From Acinetobacter gandensis (GTDB lineage Bacteria; Pseudomonadota; Gammaproteobacteria; Pseudomonadales; Moraxellaceae), in contig NZ_LZDS01000002.1 in the NCBI RefSeq assembly GCF_001678755.1, positions 1 to 64,000 of the forward strand: a stretch of DNA of 64,000 nt, read 5' to 3'. This document shows positions 28,672 to 38,724 of the stretch, piece by piece. Position 1 is the stretch's first letter; each line of letters opens with the position of its first letter. The translations under genes and the position numbers were made by a program. The notes beneath the pieces were generated by a model. That model searched no databases. It was not told the DNA's origin and saw nothing but the letters and a program-made list of their open reading frames with translations.

Positions 28672-29784
28672 TTATAGGGAAATATCCAAGTCAAAAATAT
28701 CTGATAATTCTTCAGCAATCGCATTATGATCTTGCTGCATTTGATTTTGTAATTGATCTGGATCATCAACTAACATTAGTCGTAATGATTCAGTTTGATA
28801 TTTATATAAACGCACCACAGCCCAAGGTGTCAGCAAACCTAAACTGATGACCTTGGCAAACCAATTACTCAGTACAATCCATGCATAACGCCATTGATTA
28901 CAATTGGTTTGAAATTGGCTGCGGCTCAGCGTGGTGTTATTCCATGTTGTAATAAATAAGCGAGCTGCGGTGAGTGGCCAGATGAACATATAACCAAGGA
29001 AATATGCTGCTGCCATTAAAAATACATAATATGTAGGGTTTAAACCGTCTGAGCTGCCAAATAAAATTGCCATCAGGATGGATAAAACTGCAATGCCGCC
29101 CATAAATACAAAAAGTGGCATATACATGGCACGCATGTAATCTCCCCAAGACGCATTTAGACTAAACTTGAGCTGTCCCAAATATAAATGATTCAGACAT
29201 TCACGCTTATATAGCCACACAGCGACTGGAGTAAATAGCCCGAGCGTAAATACCACCACGGCTAAACACTTGGCAAAACACCAATAGGCACTTTTATTGG
29301 TTCCTGAAAAAAAGAAGCGGCTATTGCTAAATTTACTGTTGCGCGCGCGGAAACGAATTGTCGAACGGATTAACCAAGGTACAGCAAAGAAAATCAGCAC
29401 AAATCCGGCTAGAAAGGCTTCCCAAGAATATTTGACTGCTAAAGAGAAACCACCATATACCACCAAAGCAATGATTCGCCCGACTAAAATTTTGGTCGGC
29501 AATCCGGTAAAATCAAAACGACGCTGGAAAACCCACGTATTACCATAAAAGTAACGTAAACGACGGACTTTGGCCCAAGGTGCATAAAACCCAATAGTAA
29601 TAATGGTCAATAAAATATTAACAATCCAAATCCCAAAATATTCAGATGCATTGCCTTTAAAACGAAAGGTGTAGTTCCGACCGAGTAATTCTGCCTGATC
29701 AGTCTCACCAAAAAGCGTGGGAGGCTTTTCATTGATTATTGGTAAAGCTGGCGGTAAATCAGTTTCGAGCTGAGAATTTTGCAT
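28672..29784 (-). CDS. yjgN: DUF898-family membrane protein (YjgN-like)
   Basis: The 370-residue protein has several transmembrane segments and the repeated DUF898 pattern: FRFKGNASEYFGIWIVNILLT, GFYAPWAKVRRLRYFYGNT, then a second copy with LGLFTPVAVWLYKRE and LLTPWAVVRLYKYQ. YjgN of E. coli belongs here and has no known function. Pairing of a DUF898 gene with an M48 peptidase gene suggests a shared membrane quality-control role. That is an inference. Confidence 0.85.
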   Translation of the reverse strand: MQNSQLETDLPPALPIINEKPPTLFGETDQAELLGRNYTFRFKGNASEYFGIWIVNILLTIITIGFYAPWAKVRRLRYFYGNTWVFQRRFDFTGLPTKILVGRIIALVVYGGFSLAVKYSWEAFLAGFVLIFFAVPWLIRSTIRFRARNSKFSNSRFFFSGTNKSAYWCFAKCLAVVVFTLGLFTPVAVWLYKRECLNHLYLGQLKFSLNASWGDYMRAMYMPLFVFMGGIAVLSILMAILFGSSDGLNPTYYVFLMAAAYFLGYMFIWPLTAARLFITTWNNTTLSRSQFQTNCNQWRYAWIVLSNWFAKVISLGLLTPWAVVRLYKYQTESLRLMLVDDPDQLQNQMQQDHNAIAEELSDIFDLDISL

Positions 29785-29864
29785 AATTTATTCTTATAAA
29801 TCTAAAGTGTTATGGTTCATATACGCCCAAAACAGAATGAGCGTGAATGAACTTTGAAACAATA

Positions 29865-29893
29865 AAAAGGCCGATACGTGATCAGCCTTTAAA
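29865..29893 (-). terminator. Terminator of frmB
   Basis: Read on the minus strand, AAAGGCTGAT pairs with ATCGGCCTTT around a short loop, with one T-G mismatch, and is followed by T residues. It lies 15 bases past the frmB stop. Confidence 0.65.
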
Positions 29894-29907
29894 TAGTAGC
29901 ATGAAAA

Positions 29908-30744
29908 TTAAGCTTGCAGTTGTACCGCATGGAATTGTAAATGATCATCCATAAAGGTTTGAATAAAGTAATAACCATGATCATAGCCCGCGTGTTCACG
30001 CAATGTCAGCGCCTGACCGACACTGTCACAAGCCTGTTGGAACAAGGCTGGATTTAACTGGCTATAAAATTGATCGTCTAGGCCTTGATCAATTAAAATT
30101 TCTTTAAACAAGGCACCTTTCACAGCAACCAATGCCGTCGCATCATGGGCTTGCCAAAAGCCTTGGTTCACACCTAAATACTGGCCAAATGCTTTTTCAC
30201 CCCATGGGCATTGACTTGGTGCACAAATCGGGGCAAAGGCAGAGACAGATTTAAATTTATCCGGATGTTTCAAAGCTAAAGTTAATGCTCCATGCCCACC
30301 CATACTGTGCCCAAATATCCCAATTGCATCTGCTAGAACAGCAAATTCAGCTTGTACTAAAGCGTAGAGCTCATCGCTAATAAAACGTTCCATTTGATAA
30401 TGCTCAGCCCATGGCTGTTCAGTAGCATTAATATAGAACCCAGCACCTTGTCCAATATCCCAATGATCACCCTTTGCCACAGAATCACCACGTGGTGATG
30501 TGTCTGGGCTAATTAAGATGAGCCCAAGTTGAGCAGCTAGACGCTGTGCATGTGCTTTAATTGCAAAGGTTTCTTCGGTACAGGTTAAACCGGCCAAGTA
30601 AAACAACGCTGGACACACCTGCCCCTGAAGCGCTTCAGCAGGTAAAAAAATACCAAAACGTGTCGAAGATTTTAGGCTTTCCGAATCAAATTGATAAATT
30701 CGTTGTTCACCATTGAAACATTGATTGCGCTGTACTAATTCCAT
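29908..30744 (-). CDS. frmB: S-formylglutathione hydrolase
   Basis: FrmB/FghA hydrolyses S-formylglutathione in glutathione-dependent formaldehyde detoxification. The 278-residue alpha/beta hydrolase has YLAGLTCTEETF, SPDTSPRG, the nucleophile motif GHSMGGHGAL, FAPICAPSQCPWGEKAF, DQGLDDQFY and the catalytic His in GYDHGYYFI. The partner dehydrogenase frmA is not adjacent here. It lies 31 bases after the C13 peptidase gene, perhaps on the same transcript. Confidence 0.95.
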   Translation of the reverse strand: MELVQRNQCFNGEQRIYQFDSESLKSSTRFGIFLPAEALQGQVCPALFYLAGLTCTEETFAIKAHAQRLAAQLGLILISPDTSPRGDSVAKGDHWDIGQGAGFYINATEQPWAEHYQMERFISDELYALVQAEFAVLADAIGIFGHSMGGHGALTLALKHPDKFKSVSAFAPICAPSQCPWGEKAFGQYLGVNQGFWQAHDATALVAVKGALFKEILIDQGLDDQFYSQLNPALFQQACDSVGQALTLREHAGYDHGYYFIQTFMDDHLQFHAVQLQA

Positions 30745-30774
30745 GATGCATGTTCCTAATTTCGAGTGACACCC

Positions 30775-32157
30775 TTAAGGTGTTTCAGCCGCTTTTGTTG
30801 TTGGCGGAAATAAACGTTGTTCTAATTGCGGCAACATCAGTGCCATATTTTTACCGATTGACCATTGTGGTTCAGAAGGTTCAAAGCCCTGTGCAGCTTC
30901 CCATTTTGCAACTGTTTCTTTGGCCTGGTTAAATGCACCTTGCATATTGGTTTGTTCTCGCATCGCTTGATCAAAGAAAGCACGACCAAAATAGGTATAA
31001 TCCGCTTCATTTGAACAACCAAATGACTGACGGTCAGCGGCGGATGCGGTGATAATTAAGGTATTTTCATTTTGAAGTGCTGGCACAAAACTACCCGAAT
31101 AGCATGATGAAATCACAATCACACGCCAACGAATACCTGAAGCATCCAAGGTTTCTTTTAACCATTTTGGATCAACCTGTGCTAGATCTAAAGGTGCATT
31201 TTCCATCTCAAACACATTCGGTAAACCATGTGAAGTCATGTATAAGAACAACACGTCACTTTCACGATTCATTTGCTGACCGATACGACGCAGCGCCAAC
31301 TCCATACTGGTTTTAGAGGCAATTGGAATTTCAGTCCGTGTCGCAGGATGGTTAATTAACTCGACAGAACGCCCGTACGTACCGAAACGCGTATCAAATT
31401 GTTCTTTAATCCTTTCAATTTCAAGCTTAAAGACATCTTGATAGCTGGCACCAGCAACACCTAAGAAATACCAATGTGATTGCGCAAATTCACCATATTC
31501 AACAGCATCAAGCGATTTATTCAGTAATTTACTTTGCGCGTAAAAGGCATCTTCGGCAAAACTTGGCGGAACTTCCTCAACCTTCCAAATTGGTTGGTCT
31601 TTGACAGAAACTTGCCAAACCACCAAAGTAAATAGCGTCGCCAACATAATCAGCGCACGTTCCCACCATGGCCATTTCAGTTCACGTGAGAATACCCATA
31701 CCACTGCAAGACTTTGCCAAACAAACAGGACAATGAACAGCGTTGGAATATAGTCATATAAAATATAAGGAAGATAATCAAGATCACCCAAATATTGAAT
31801 CAAGCATTGAAACAACATGATGTGTGTATCAAGCACCAACCAAAGCAGTGCAGGCACTAGCATCAGACGCGGATTATTCACCCGCTGTGACAGGAAAATA
31901 CCAACAATTAAAGCAATGAAAGGCCAAAGTGCATAACTAATTAAACCTTGCGGGTTAAATTCACCAATTCGACCAGTACTGAGCCAACTGAATAAGCTGT
32001 TTGCACATCCACCTAATATCCCCCAAAACACCAATTGCAACATGGATGGGCGGACAATTTGTAAAGATCGACGCGAACCTAAAAATAACCACATCCCCGC
32101 AGTTTGGTTGCTTTTAAAATCATGCCAAAAATTGATGGAGGGTTTGAAATCAATCAT
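30775..32157 (-). CDS. Membrane-linked C13-family (legumain-like) cysteine peptidase
   Basis: The N-terminal half carries about five transmembrane segments (from VFWGILGGCANSLFSWL to ALIMLATLFTLVVWQVS). The C-terminal half is a C13 peptidase domain. It has a catalytic His in LYMTSHGLPN near residue 310 and a Cys in ISSCYSGSF near residue 355, the order of the caspase/legumain fold. The 460-residue length includes both parts. Substrate and role are unknown. Terminal residues carry no obvious targeting signal. Confidence 0.83.
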   Translation of the reverse strand: MIDFKPSINFWHDFKSNQTAGMWLFLGSRRSLQIVRPSMLQLVFWGILGGCANSLFSWLSTGRIGEFNPQGLISYALWPFIALIVGIFLSQRVNNPRLMLVPALLWLVLDTHIMLFQCLIQYLGDLDYLPYILYDYIPTLFIVLFVWQSLAVVWVFSRELKWPWWERALIMLATLFTLVVWQVSVKDQPIWKVEEVPPSFAEDAFYAQSKLLNKSLDAVEYGEFAQSHWYFLGVAGASYQDVFKLEIERIKEQFDTRFGTYGRSVELINHPATRTEIPIASKTSMELALRRIGQQMNRESDVLFLYMTSHGLPNVFEMENAPLDLAQVDPKWLKETLDASGIRWRVIVISSCYSGSFVPALQNENTLIITASAADRQSFGCSNEADYTYFGRAFFDQAMREQTNMQGAFNQAKETVAKWEAAQGFEPSEPQWSIGKNMALMLPQLEQRLFPPTTKAAETP

Positions 32158-32282
32158 AGAGTTCTGATGTGGGCCTAGGCTCGCTTAATTGCACAAATAA
32201 TTTTATGCCTGATGTTATTTTTAGCAATGCTATTTTTTAACTATATAACAAATCTTTGAACAATTTTGAAGCAAATATCATT

Positions 32283-33101
32283 TTAAGCTACAAGTTCATG
32301 CTGAAAGTAAGCATCAAAACGACACGCATCCCCTTGCCATTGATGTTGAGGTTCAGTATTTGCCAAAAAAACCGCTAAACGAGGACGCTTAACAACCACG
32401 CGACGTGCAACTTTTTGTGCCAAAGCCAATAAATTATCACCTAAATCCATTTCACCGTCTTCAGGTAACAACATATGTAACAGCTGCATTTGCTTTTTGA
32501 CTTGCGCTTGCTTCTTTACTGCCTGCTGATTTTGATCGCGCTGCGGGAACATTGGGTCTAAGTAAACCACATCAAAAACTTGTTGCTGTTGAGCCTGCTC
32601 AATTAAATAATCTGCAGAATCAGAAAAGACCAACTCAATACGTGCCACAACAGCACTTAAAAATGCATCTTGTTGTGCACGCTGATGTGAATCTTCCAAC
32701 AATGTAAATAAGATCGGATGACGTTCAACTAAAGTAACTTGTGCCCCAAGATGTGCCATTAATAAACTGTCATGGCCCAGACCAGCAGTCGCATCAATTA
32801 AACTCGGCTTCTCAGCTAAATTACACGCACGTGCAATCATTTCAGACTTTATTGATGCGCGCTTTAAACGTCCCATTTCTGCGTTCCAGTCGGGTTGCAT
32901 CTTCATGCCATTGGCACACAGCCACAATCCATCTGCATCCACACAAAGTGCCAATTCCGGATTTAAACGTAAAAATCGCGAATTTAATTTTTCAATCGAT
33001 TCAATATTTACAGACACACCACGTGAAGAAAGCACAGCAGAATACTGCTGTGCTTTCTGGTGAAATTCTTGTTCAGTATATAAGCGGATGTCGCTTACCA
33101 T
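32283..33101 (-). CDS. rsmJ: 16S rRNA (guanine(1516)-N(2))-methyltransferase
   Basis: RsmJ methylates G1516 of 16S rRNA using S-adenosylmethionine. The start ATG 33101 gives [10 protein letters not shown] and overlaps the uppP stop by 7 bases, indicating translational coupling. Visible motifs are [28 protein letters not shown] (SAM loop), [19 protein letters not shown] and a late KRPRLAVFL. The PMFP-type motif and KPR are specific to RsmJ. The upstream in-frame codons to 33161 are not needed. Confidence 0.92.
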   Translation of the reverse strand: MVSDIRLYTEQEFHQKAQQYSAVLSSRGVSVNIESIEKLNSRFLRLNPELALCVDADGLWLCANGMKMQPDWNAEMGRLKRASIKSEMIARACNLAEKPSLIDATAGLGHDSLLMAHLGAQVTLVERHPILFTLLEDSHQRAQQDAFLSAVVARIELVFSDSADYLIEQAQQQQVFDVVYLDPMFPQRDQNQQAVKKQAQVKKQMQLLHMLLPEDGEMDLGDNLLALAQKVARRVVVKRPRLAVFLANTEPQHQWQGDACRFDAYFQHELVA

Positions 33102-33919
33102 AATTTCCAGCCTGTAAATGCGAACAATAAAATCAATAAACCTGAAAAGATTCGATACCACGCAAAAATCATAAAATCACGCTTTGCGACATAAGCAACT
33201 AAAGCACGAATTAACAATAATGCGGATACAAAAGAAACAATCAAACCAACAGCGATGACGATCCAATCTTGCGTACCTTGGAATACATCATAACTTTGAT
33301 ACAAATCCAGTAAGCCTGCACCAACAATGACCGGAATACCCAAGAAGAATGAGAACTCAGTAGCTGCTTTACGTGATACACCTAAGAACATTGCCCCAAT
33401 AATAGTTGCACCTGAACGAGATGTACCCGGAATCAAAGAAAGCACCTGAATTAAACCAATCCAAATGGCATCCTTAATTGTTAAATCTTCTACTTCTTTT
33501 GCGCGGACTTGTGGCGGGTTTTTCTCAATCCAAATAATAATCAAACCACCAATAATCAACCCTATCGCAATCGCAATATTATTGAAAAGTAGTGCTTTTA
33601 CCGTTTGCCCAAAGCTAAGACCAATCAGAACAATAGGAATGGATGCTAAAATTAAGCCAAAGCCTAAACGACGGCCTTTTTCTTCACCCGTCACCATCCC
33701 TGTCGCTGCGCCCCATAGGCGAGCCCAGTATTCATAAATAACTGCAGCAATTGCACCCATTTGAATGGCAATCACAAAAACATCACTTTTTTCTTTGGTC
33801 CAGAAGTTCATTAATTCTGAGGCTAGAATCAAATGCCCTGTACTAGAAATAGGTAAGAATTCGGTTATCCCTTCAACAATACCCATGATTGCCGCTTTGA
33901 GCAGCAGTAAAAGATCCAT
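33095..33919 (-). CDS. uppP: Undecaprenyl-diphosphatase
   Basis: UppP (BacA) recycles the lipid carrier for peptidoglycan and other envelope polymers by removing a phosphate from undecaprenyl diphosphate. The 274-residue membrane protein has [17 protein letters not shown] near the N-terminus and a central [17 protein letters not shown], with its catalytic Glu, Ser and Arg residues. About eight hydrophobic segments are present. It lies 12 bases after tsaB and overlaps rsmJ. Confidence 0.96.
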   Translation of the reverse strand: MDLLLLLKAAIMGIVEGITEFLPISSTGHLILASELMNFWTKEKSDVFVIAIQMGAIAAVIYEYWARLWGAATGMVTGEEKGRRLGFGLILASIPIVLIGLSFGQTVKALLFNNIAIAIGLIIGGLIIIWIEKNPPQVRAKEVEDLTIKDAIWIGLIQVLSLIPGTSRSGATIIGAMFLGVSRKAATEFSFFLGIPVIVGAGLLDLYQSYDVFQGTQDWIVIAVGLIVSFVSALLLIRALVAYVAKRDFMIFAWYRIFSGLLILLFAFTGWKLW

Positions 33920-33931
33920 ATAAAACCCTAG

Positions 33932-34597
33932 TTATGGCTTGCCTTGTTCTGAAATTTTTTTCCAAGCATTATCACGTAAATATACAGGAAGTGCTAAATC
34001 AGCACTTACCCATGCTTCTCGTTGTGCAGCTTCGCGGGCAATAGTAGCAATATCCTGTGCCGTTGCACTTAAGTCTTTGTATTGTGTTTGTTCTTGCTTA
34101 ATTAAATCTGAACCAGAGCCCACAACAGTAAACTTAATTTGCTGCGCTGCCTCTGTATAATTCAACATCTGTTCAGAATCAACTGCCTGCATAATACCAG
34201 CAGCATCTAACTGATAGCTCGCCACGTAGACTTCCTGCATACGTGCATCAAGTACAGCTGACACTTCAGTTAAACCATGTACGCGATAGGCTGCTTGTGC
34301 CAATGCTTGCAACGTTGAAACAGGAACTACAGGTAAATCATTGGCCCATGCCAAAGCCTGTGTTACTGCTGCATTGATACGCACACCACTAAATGAACCA
34401 GGCCCACGACTAAATGCAATCACAGTTAAATCACCAAGTTCAGTCGCAGTTTGATCAAGCCCTTGCTCAATCATTGGGAGAATCGTTTGTGTCTGCGCCT
34501 TTGCCCGTGTATCGAGTTGAAAATAAAGTTCCTGAGTTTCATCTACAATCGAGACGGAACACTGCTCATTGGCAGTTTCCAATGCCAGTACTTTCAT
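33932..34597 (-). CDS. tsaB: tRNA threonylcarbamoyladenosine biosynthesis protein TsaB
   Basis: TsaB partners TsaD and TsaE to make the t6A modification at A37 of ANN-decoding tRNAs. The protein has MKVLALETANEQCSVSI at the start, SRGPGSFSGVRI and the ASKHA fold, and lacks the metal-binding histidines of TsaD, as expected. I chose ATG 34597 with AAGG 6 bases upstream over a TTG at 34603. It leads the tsaB-uppP-rsmJ operon. Confidence 0.93.
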   Translation of the reverse strand: MKVLALETANEQCSVSIVDETQELYFQLDTRAKAQTQTILPMIEQGLDQTATELGDLTVIAFSRGPGSFSGVRINAAVTQALAWANDLPVVPVSTLQALAQAAYRVHGLTEVSAVLDARMQEVYVASYQLDAAGIMQAVDSEQMLNYTEAAQQIKFTVVGSGSDLIKQEQTQYKDLSATAQDIATIAREAAQREAWVSADLALPVYLRDNAWKKISEQGKP

Positions 34598-34699
34598 GCG
34601 CAACCTTAACTAAATTTAATCTTAAAAAACGTGGAATATGATACTCCACTCCTTCCCAGTTCGCGAGATTTTCCATTCAACAATCACCTCGCATATACG

Positions 34700-34726
34700 A
34701 AAGCCCCGAAATAATCGAGGCTTTTG
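34700..34726 (-). terminator. Weak terminator-like hairpin after the carbonic anhydrase gene
   Basis: AAAGCCCCGA pairs with TCGAGGCTTT with one mismatch around a short loop, 23 bases past the stop. The T-run is interrupted, so termination may be weak. Confidence 0.5.
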
Positions 34727-34748
34727 TATTGAGTAAGGATGTCATATT

Positions 34749-35279
34749 TTATAATTCAGCCACTTCTAGCTGGATAAAATTTTTAAAATGCGTGGCATAG
34801 TGCATGGCACTCATTTTTAAACGAACCTCGGCTTGTTCATCTAATGTTTTTACTACTTTGCCTGGTGAACCCATCACCACCGAGTTATCTGGTATCACTT
34901 TTCCTTCTGGAATTAACGCATTAGCACCAATAATGCAGTTTTTACCAATGACTGCATTATTTAAAACCACCGCATTAATGCCAATTAGACTGTTATCCCC
35001 CACGGTACAACCATGTAACATGGCTTGATGCCCAATGGTGACATATTGACCAATATGCATTTCAATGCCCGCATCGGTATGTAGCACTGCATTTTCCTGC
35101 ACGTTTGTATAGTCGCCTAAGCAAATTCGGCTATTGTCCCCACGAATGACTGCACCAAACCAAACACTGACTTCACGACCCAGTTCAACCTGACCAATGA
35201 CCGTCGCATTTTCAGCAACCCAACCATCCCAAGGTTGATGTGTGGCTTTTGGGCTATATCCTTGAAACTTATACAACAT
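34749..35279 (-). CDS. Gamma-carbonic anhydrase-family hexapeptide-repeat protein
   Basis: The 176-residue left-handed beta-helix protein has repeated I-G/N hexapeptides (VIGQVELG, VWFGAVIRGD, VLHTD, VTIGHQAMLHGCTVG). The His residues of the metal site lie in QENAVLHTD and TIGHQAMLHGC. It fits the YrdA/CaiE/PaaY group, whose carbonic anhydrase or thioesterase activity is uncertain. I chose ATG 35279, since family proteins start with a short LYKFQG-like strand, over a TTG at 35285. Confidence 0.85.
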   Translation of the reverse strand: MLYKFQGYSPKATHQPWDGWVAENATVIGQVELGREVSVWFGAVIRGDNSRICLGDYTNVQENAVLHTDAGIEMHIGQYVTIGHQAMLHGCTVGDNSLIGINAVVLNNAVIGKNCIIGANALIPEGKVIPDNSVVMGSPGKVVKTLDEQAEVRLKMSAMHYATHFKNFIQLEVAEL

Positions 35280-35332
35280 AATCAAACATCCTAATTTGAT
35301 AATTTTTCATTAATTATTCAGCTAGTTTAAAT

Positions 35333-35941
35333 TTAAAGCTCTAGATTAATTTTAAAAGCAGGTGAATTTAATAAAAATGGCCATTCTTTTTGATAATTTA
35401 ATCCATAGCGAAATAGTGAAATCAGCATGCGAGCTGTGAGTCCCCAAACAATTTCATTTTCTACTCTGAGACTTGGAAAATATAAAGATTGCTGCGCAAA
35501 CCTAACTTCATAAGGCGATGCCGGTGTTTCTAATAACTGTTTCATTGACGCAAAAAAAATGCGGTCAATTTCTGTCGGCTGTGGAATCAATTCAACATCA
35601 GGTGGAATCAGACCAACGATCGGTTTGACCAACATCCCATTTCTAGCTTTTTGCATGGGTAAATCGCCCAATAACTGTACATCAAATGGATTTAAGCCCG
35701 TTTCCTCTTGAGCTTCACGCAGCGCAACTACAATATTACTGATATCTTGTGCATCACGCTTTCCACCAGGGAATGACACTTCTCCAGCATGATTATTTAA
35801 ATATAAAGATCGGCGAGTAAGTAAAATTCGTGGATTTTCTTCGTGGGTGATCGCAATTAACACAGCCGCATGCGCAGGTTGAATACGTTTTGAAAACCGT
35901 AAACTTTGCTGCAATTGCTGTGTCAATAATCTGGCTTCCAT
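35333..35941 (-). CDS. CoA-pyrophosphatase, NUDIX family (NudL-like)
   Basis: The NUDIX box with its Mg-binding glutamates is visible: GGKRDAQDISNIVVALREAQEETGL, preceded by GEVSFPGGK. A CoA-specific extension ISFPGGK/RPA-type motif and the LTRRS segment fit NudL/YeaB proteins, which cleave CoA to 3',5'-ADP and phosphopantetheine. The protein has 202 residues from ATG 35941. In-frame codons up to a GTG at 35953 are not supported by a better ribosome binding site. Confidence 0.82.
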   Translation of the reverse strand: MEARLLTQQLQQSLRFSKRIQPAHAAVLIAITHEENPRILLTRRSLYLNNHAGEVSFPGGKRDAQDISNIVVALREAQEETGLNPFDVQLLGDLPMQKARNGMLVKPIVGLIPPDVELIPQPTEIDRIFFASMKQLLETPASPYEVRFAQQSLYFPSLRVENEIVWGLTARMLISLFRYGLNYQKEWPFLLNSPAFKINLEL

Positions 35942-36061
35942 CCACTTCACCACCTTGTTTTTATCATTTCCTCATCATAGCTGAATTTTGTTTAGGCTGG
36001 TTAGAAATGATGCCAAAGTTCTAATTTTCAGTTATTCTGACGTTTAACTTTATCATTGACG

Positions 36062-36616
36062 ATGAATATGAACTTTTGCACAAACTGCGGACAGAAAACC
36101 AAAGAAGCAATTCCACTTGGTGATCATCAATTACGTCGTATTTGTACCGCATGCGGTTTTATTCATTATGTCAATCCTAAAGTGATTTGTGGTGCGCTCG
36201 CCATTTGGGAAAATAAAGTTTTACTTTGCCGTCGCGCTATTGAGCCACGCTATGGACTATGGACACTTCCCGCTGGTTATATGGAATTGTATGAGACCAT
36301 GGAGCAAGGTGCAGCACGTGAAACCCGTGAAGAGGCTGAAGCCGAAGTAGATATTCAACAACTTTACTGTATGTACAATATTCCGCGGATTGGACAAATT
36401 TACGCACTTTTCAAATCAAATTTAGTGAATGGTGAGTTTGGTGCAGGTGATGAAACGATCGAATCTCGCCTATTTACCGAAGAAGAAATACCTTGGGATG
36501 ATTTAGCCTTCCCAAGTGTAGAAAGAACCCTTAGACATTACTTTGAAGACCGAAAAACCGATCAGTTTGAGATGCATTTAGAAACCTTAGGTACGCGCCT
36601 TGACCATACAGGCTAA
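36062..36616 (+). CDS. NUDIX hydrolase with N-terminal zinc ribbon
   Basis: CTNCG and CTACG (two Cys-x-x-Cys knuckles in residues about 5-32) form a zinc ribbon. A NUDIX domain follows with GYMELYETMEQGAARETREEAEAEV (box GX5EX7REUXEEXGU in outline) and WTLPAGYM. The combination resembles NudC-like and related ADP-ribose or NADH pyrophosphatases, but the substrate cannot be named. I use ATG 36062; the codon at 36056 is a TTG. It is divergent from the NudL-like gene with about 120 bases between. Confidence 0.82.
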   Translation: MNMNFCTNCGQKTKEAIPLGDHQLRRICTACGFIHYVNPKVICGALAIWENKVLLCRRAIEPRYGLWTLPAGYMELYETMEQGAARETREEAEAEVDIQQLYCMYNIPRIGQIYALFKSNLVNGEFGAGDETIESRLFTEEEIPWDDLAFPSVERTLRHYFEDRKTDQFEMHLETLGTRLDHTG

Positions 36617-36638
36617 TGCTTTTAGATTTTATAGTCGT

Positions 36639-36668
36639 TAAAAAAGCCCATCATTGATGGGCTTTTTT
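36639..36668. terminator. Bidirectional terminator between NUDIX gene and filF
   Basis: AAAAAAGCCCATC / GATGGGCTTTTTT around a 3-base loop lies between the convergent NUDIX gene and the end of the fil cluster and can serve both. Confidence 0.85.
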
Positions 36669-36672
36669 ATTG

Positions 36673-38700
36673 TTATTTTTTCTTCACGCTATAACATTGT
36701 GCAAGTGAAATTGAAATCTCCCCACCGCTCAACTTAGCAATTTCCTTCGCTTCAGCATCGGAGTCATTTTGCTTGCTATAAACATTCGTAAAGCTGGCCA
36801 AACTATTAGCCCATTTCACTTTCTGATTATCAGAATCCGTCAAACTAATTGCAGGCTTGGTGCCAGCATCAGCGGCAACTAATTTTTCCAATTGAACCAA
36901 AGCACCGCCCACAGTCATTGATGTATTGTCCGAAGTTTTCACACTTGAGTTCATACCAATCAAAGCACCGTCCAAAATACCAAAGAACTGATCCGCTAAG
37001 ATCATTCGAATAGAAATCGTGTTTGGATTAACCCCACCAATTTTGGTAAAAGTTCTTGAAACAGTTCCTATTCGATACTGCTGAACTTGCTTTTGATCTT
37101 TCATTAGAAATTTATCTAGCACATCGCCATCCGCATTAGTGCTATTACAGCCATCAGCACTTGTCGATAAATCCACATCAGTAAGCGGTTTCGTCAACGC
37201 ATTTGCTGCAACACCCGCAGGAATATTGGTACGAATATCGCCATTTCGGTCTATAACAACGCCTAATTTCACCGATTTAATACTGGTATCAGTGAACTTA
37301 AATGATAAATCCGCATAAAGTGGGAAAATATAGTTTTCACCAGTTGCGACATTATTAATCGATTTAAAGACAGATTTATCCAAATAAGACACTGGATAAA
37401 GTTTATAAAGATCTAGAGTCCCTTTATATTTGGTACCACTAATGGTCTGATCCCATGTCCCCAATCTTTCTTTGTCTATTTCAGTCGGCGTATAGGTTTC
37501 AGATAACCCCATTAATGTTTTGTAAAGATTTCCTGCAGTGCCGATCACCATTTTGTCTGCAAGCAGCGTTCCCTTACGTACAATCAGCGGATCTGAGCCT
37601 GTTTGATCTACATCAAATTTAAAACCAAGATTACGATTTTTATCAATAGATTTAGTTAATGGATCTATCCAGTTATCCTGTGCCGTCGCGGTCATACGAA
37701 CGGGGCGAACTTGAGTCAACAACTGCATATTGGTCGTGCCAATCGTAGATAAATTTTTATCTACTTTCCCACGCCATTGTAGCCCACTACCAAAAGTCAT
37801 ACCTTGGCGATCCGTCATTAACATGAAATGACCAAATAAGTTAATTTTTTCCTTGTCGGTCAGTTCACAAACATCTTTATCACAGCCGACTAAACCGTTT
37901 GAACCACTAATTGCAGAAATGGCTTGTTCAGCGGTTGAAAATAATGCAAATTCAGGCTGGAATACCGCTGCTGTTGAAATATTCATTAGCTTTTGGACGA
38001 CTGTAAAAGCATCCGCATTACTGATATCTGCTAATTTAAGCCAAGGTGTAAATAAAGCATTAAACTCATCATCACTATGTGCAGCTGTTTTAAAGTCATT
38101 TGTTTCAAGCGATGTACTAATGCTATCGAGTCCCTTACGATCATTATCAGTGATTAACACGGATTGAATATCGGTTGGACTGGTAATTCTATTGTTTTTC
38201 AAACCAATTGCTTGAATCACTTTAACAAAACGCATTGCAACTTTAACAGTCTCATCATTTGGATTTAAGCTCGAAGCAGGTGTTCCAGTAATACCTGCTG
38301 CGATGTCTAATAAAGTTAAGCGTGGTGGTGAGGTACTACTCGCGACATTAGATAAAGTACTTAACTTGACTGAACCTAATTTGATTTCCTTATCATTCTC
38401 ACCACGTATGGAGAATGTCACTGTGTCACCGAGTTTACATGCACCTGTAGACACCCCTTCTTTATCGTCAAAAAGGGTCACAAATCGATTTTTAGAATCA
38501 CTTGAACACAGAAAATTAATCCCATCTACTGGATAATCTAGAACGAACTCAACACAATTTTCTGAGTTACTTTTACAGCTTCCATTTTCTGTACTTTCAT
38601 CATATTTTTCTGGAATAACATTTGCACTTTCTCCACCACAACCTGAAAGTGCGGCAAATAATGCAGTAAGTGCAAAAGGTAAAATAAGTTTATTTTTCAT
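36673..38700 (-). CDS. filF: FilF, large lipoprotein of the fil cluster
   Basis: A 675-residue exported lipoprotein, with signal peptide and lipobox ALSGC at residues about 17-21. The first 60 residues hold several Cys (GSCKSNSENC, NFLCSSDS), and a further CNST and CDKDVC occur later. No enzyme domain is recognised. The gene is last in the fil cluster, 24 bases after filE. FilF of A. baumannii is known as a putative pilus-assembly outer-membrane protein; function is unproven. Surface attachment of the cluster's product is my inference. Confidence 0.75.
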   Translation of the reverse strand: MKNKLILPFALTALFAALSGCGGESANVIPEKYDESTENGSCKSNSENCVEFVLDYPVDGINFLCSSDSKNRFVTLFDDKEGVSTGACKLGDTVTFSIRGENDKEIKLGSVKLSTLSNVASSTSPPRLTLLDIAAGITGTPASSLNPNDETVKVAMRFVKVIQAIGLKNNRITSPTDIQSVLITDNDRKGLDSISTSLETNDFKTAAHSDDEFNALFTPWLKLADISNADAFTVVQKLMNISTAAVFQPEFALFSTAEQAISAISGSNGLVGCDKDVCELTDKEKINLFGHFMLMTDRQGMTFGSGLQWRGKVDKNLSTIGTTNMQLLTQVRPVRMTATAQDNWIDPLTKSIDKNRNLGFKFDVDQTGSDPLIVRKGTLLADKMVIGTAGNLYKTLMGLSETYTPTEIDKERLGTWDQTISGTKYKGTLDLYKLYPVSYLDKSVFKSINNVATGENYIFPLYADLSFKFTDTSIKSVKLGVVIDRNGDIRTNIPAGVAANALTKPLTDVDLSTSADGCNSTNADGDVLDKFLMKDQKQVQQYRIGTVSRTFTKIGGVNPNTISIRMILADQFFGILDGALIGMNSSVKTSDNTSMTVGGALVQLEKLVAADAGTKPAISLTDSDNQKVKWANSLASFTNVYSKQNDSDAEAKEIAKLSGGEISISLAQCYSVKKK

Positions 38701-38724
38701 CCTGATTCTCTTTTTATTTTGACC

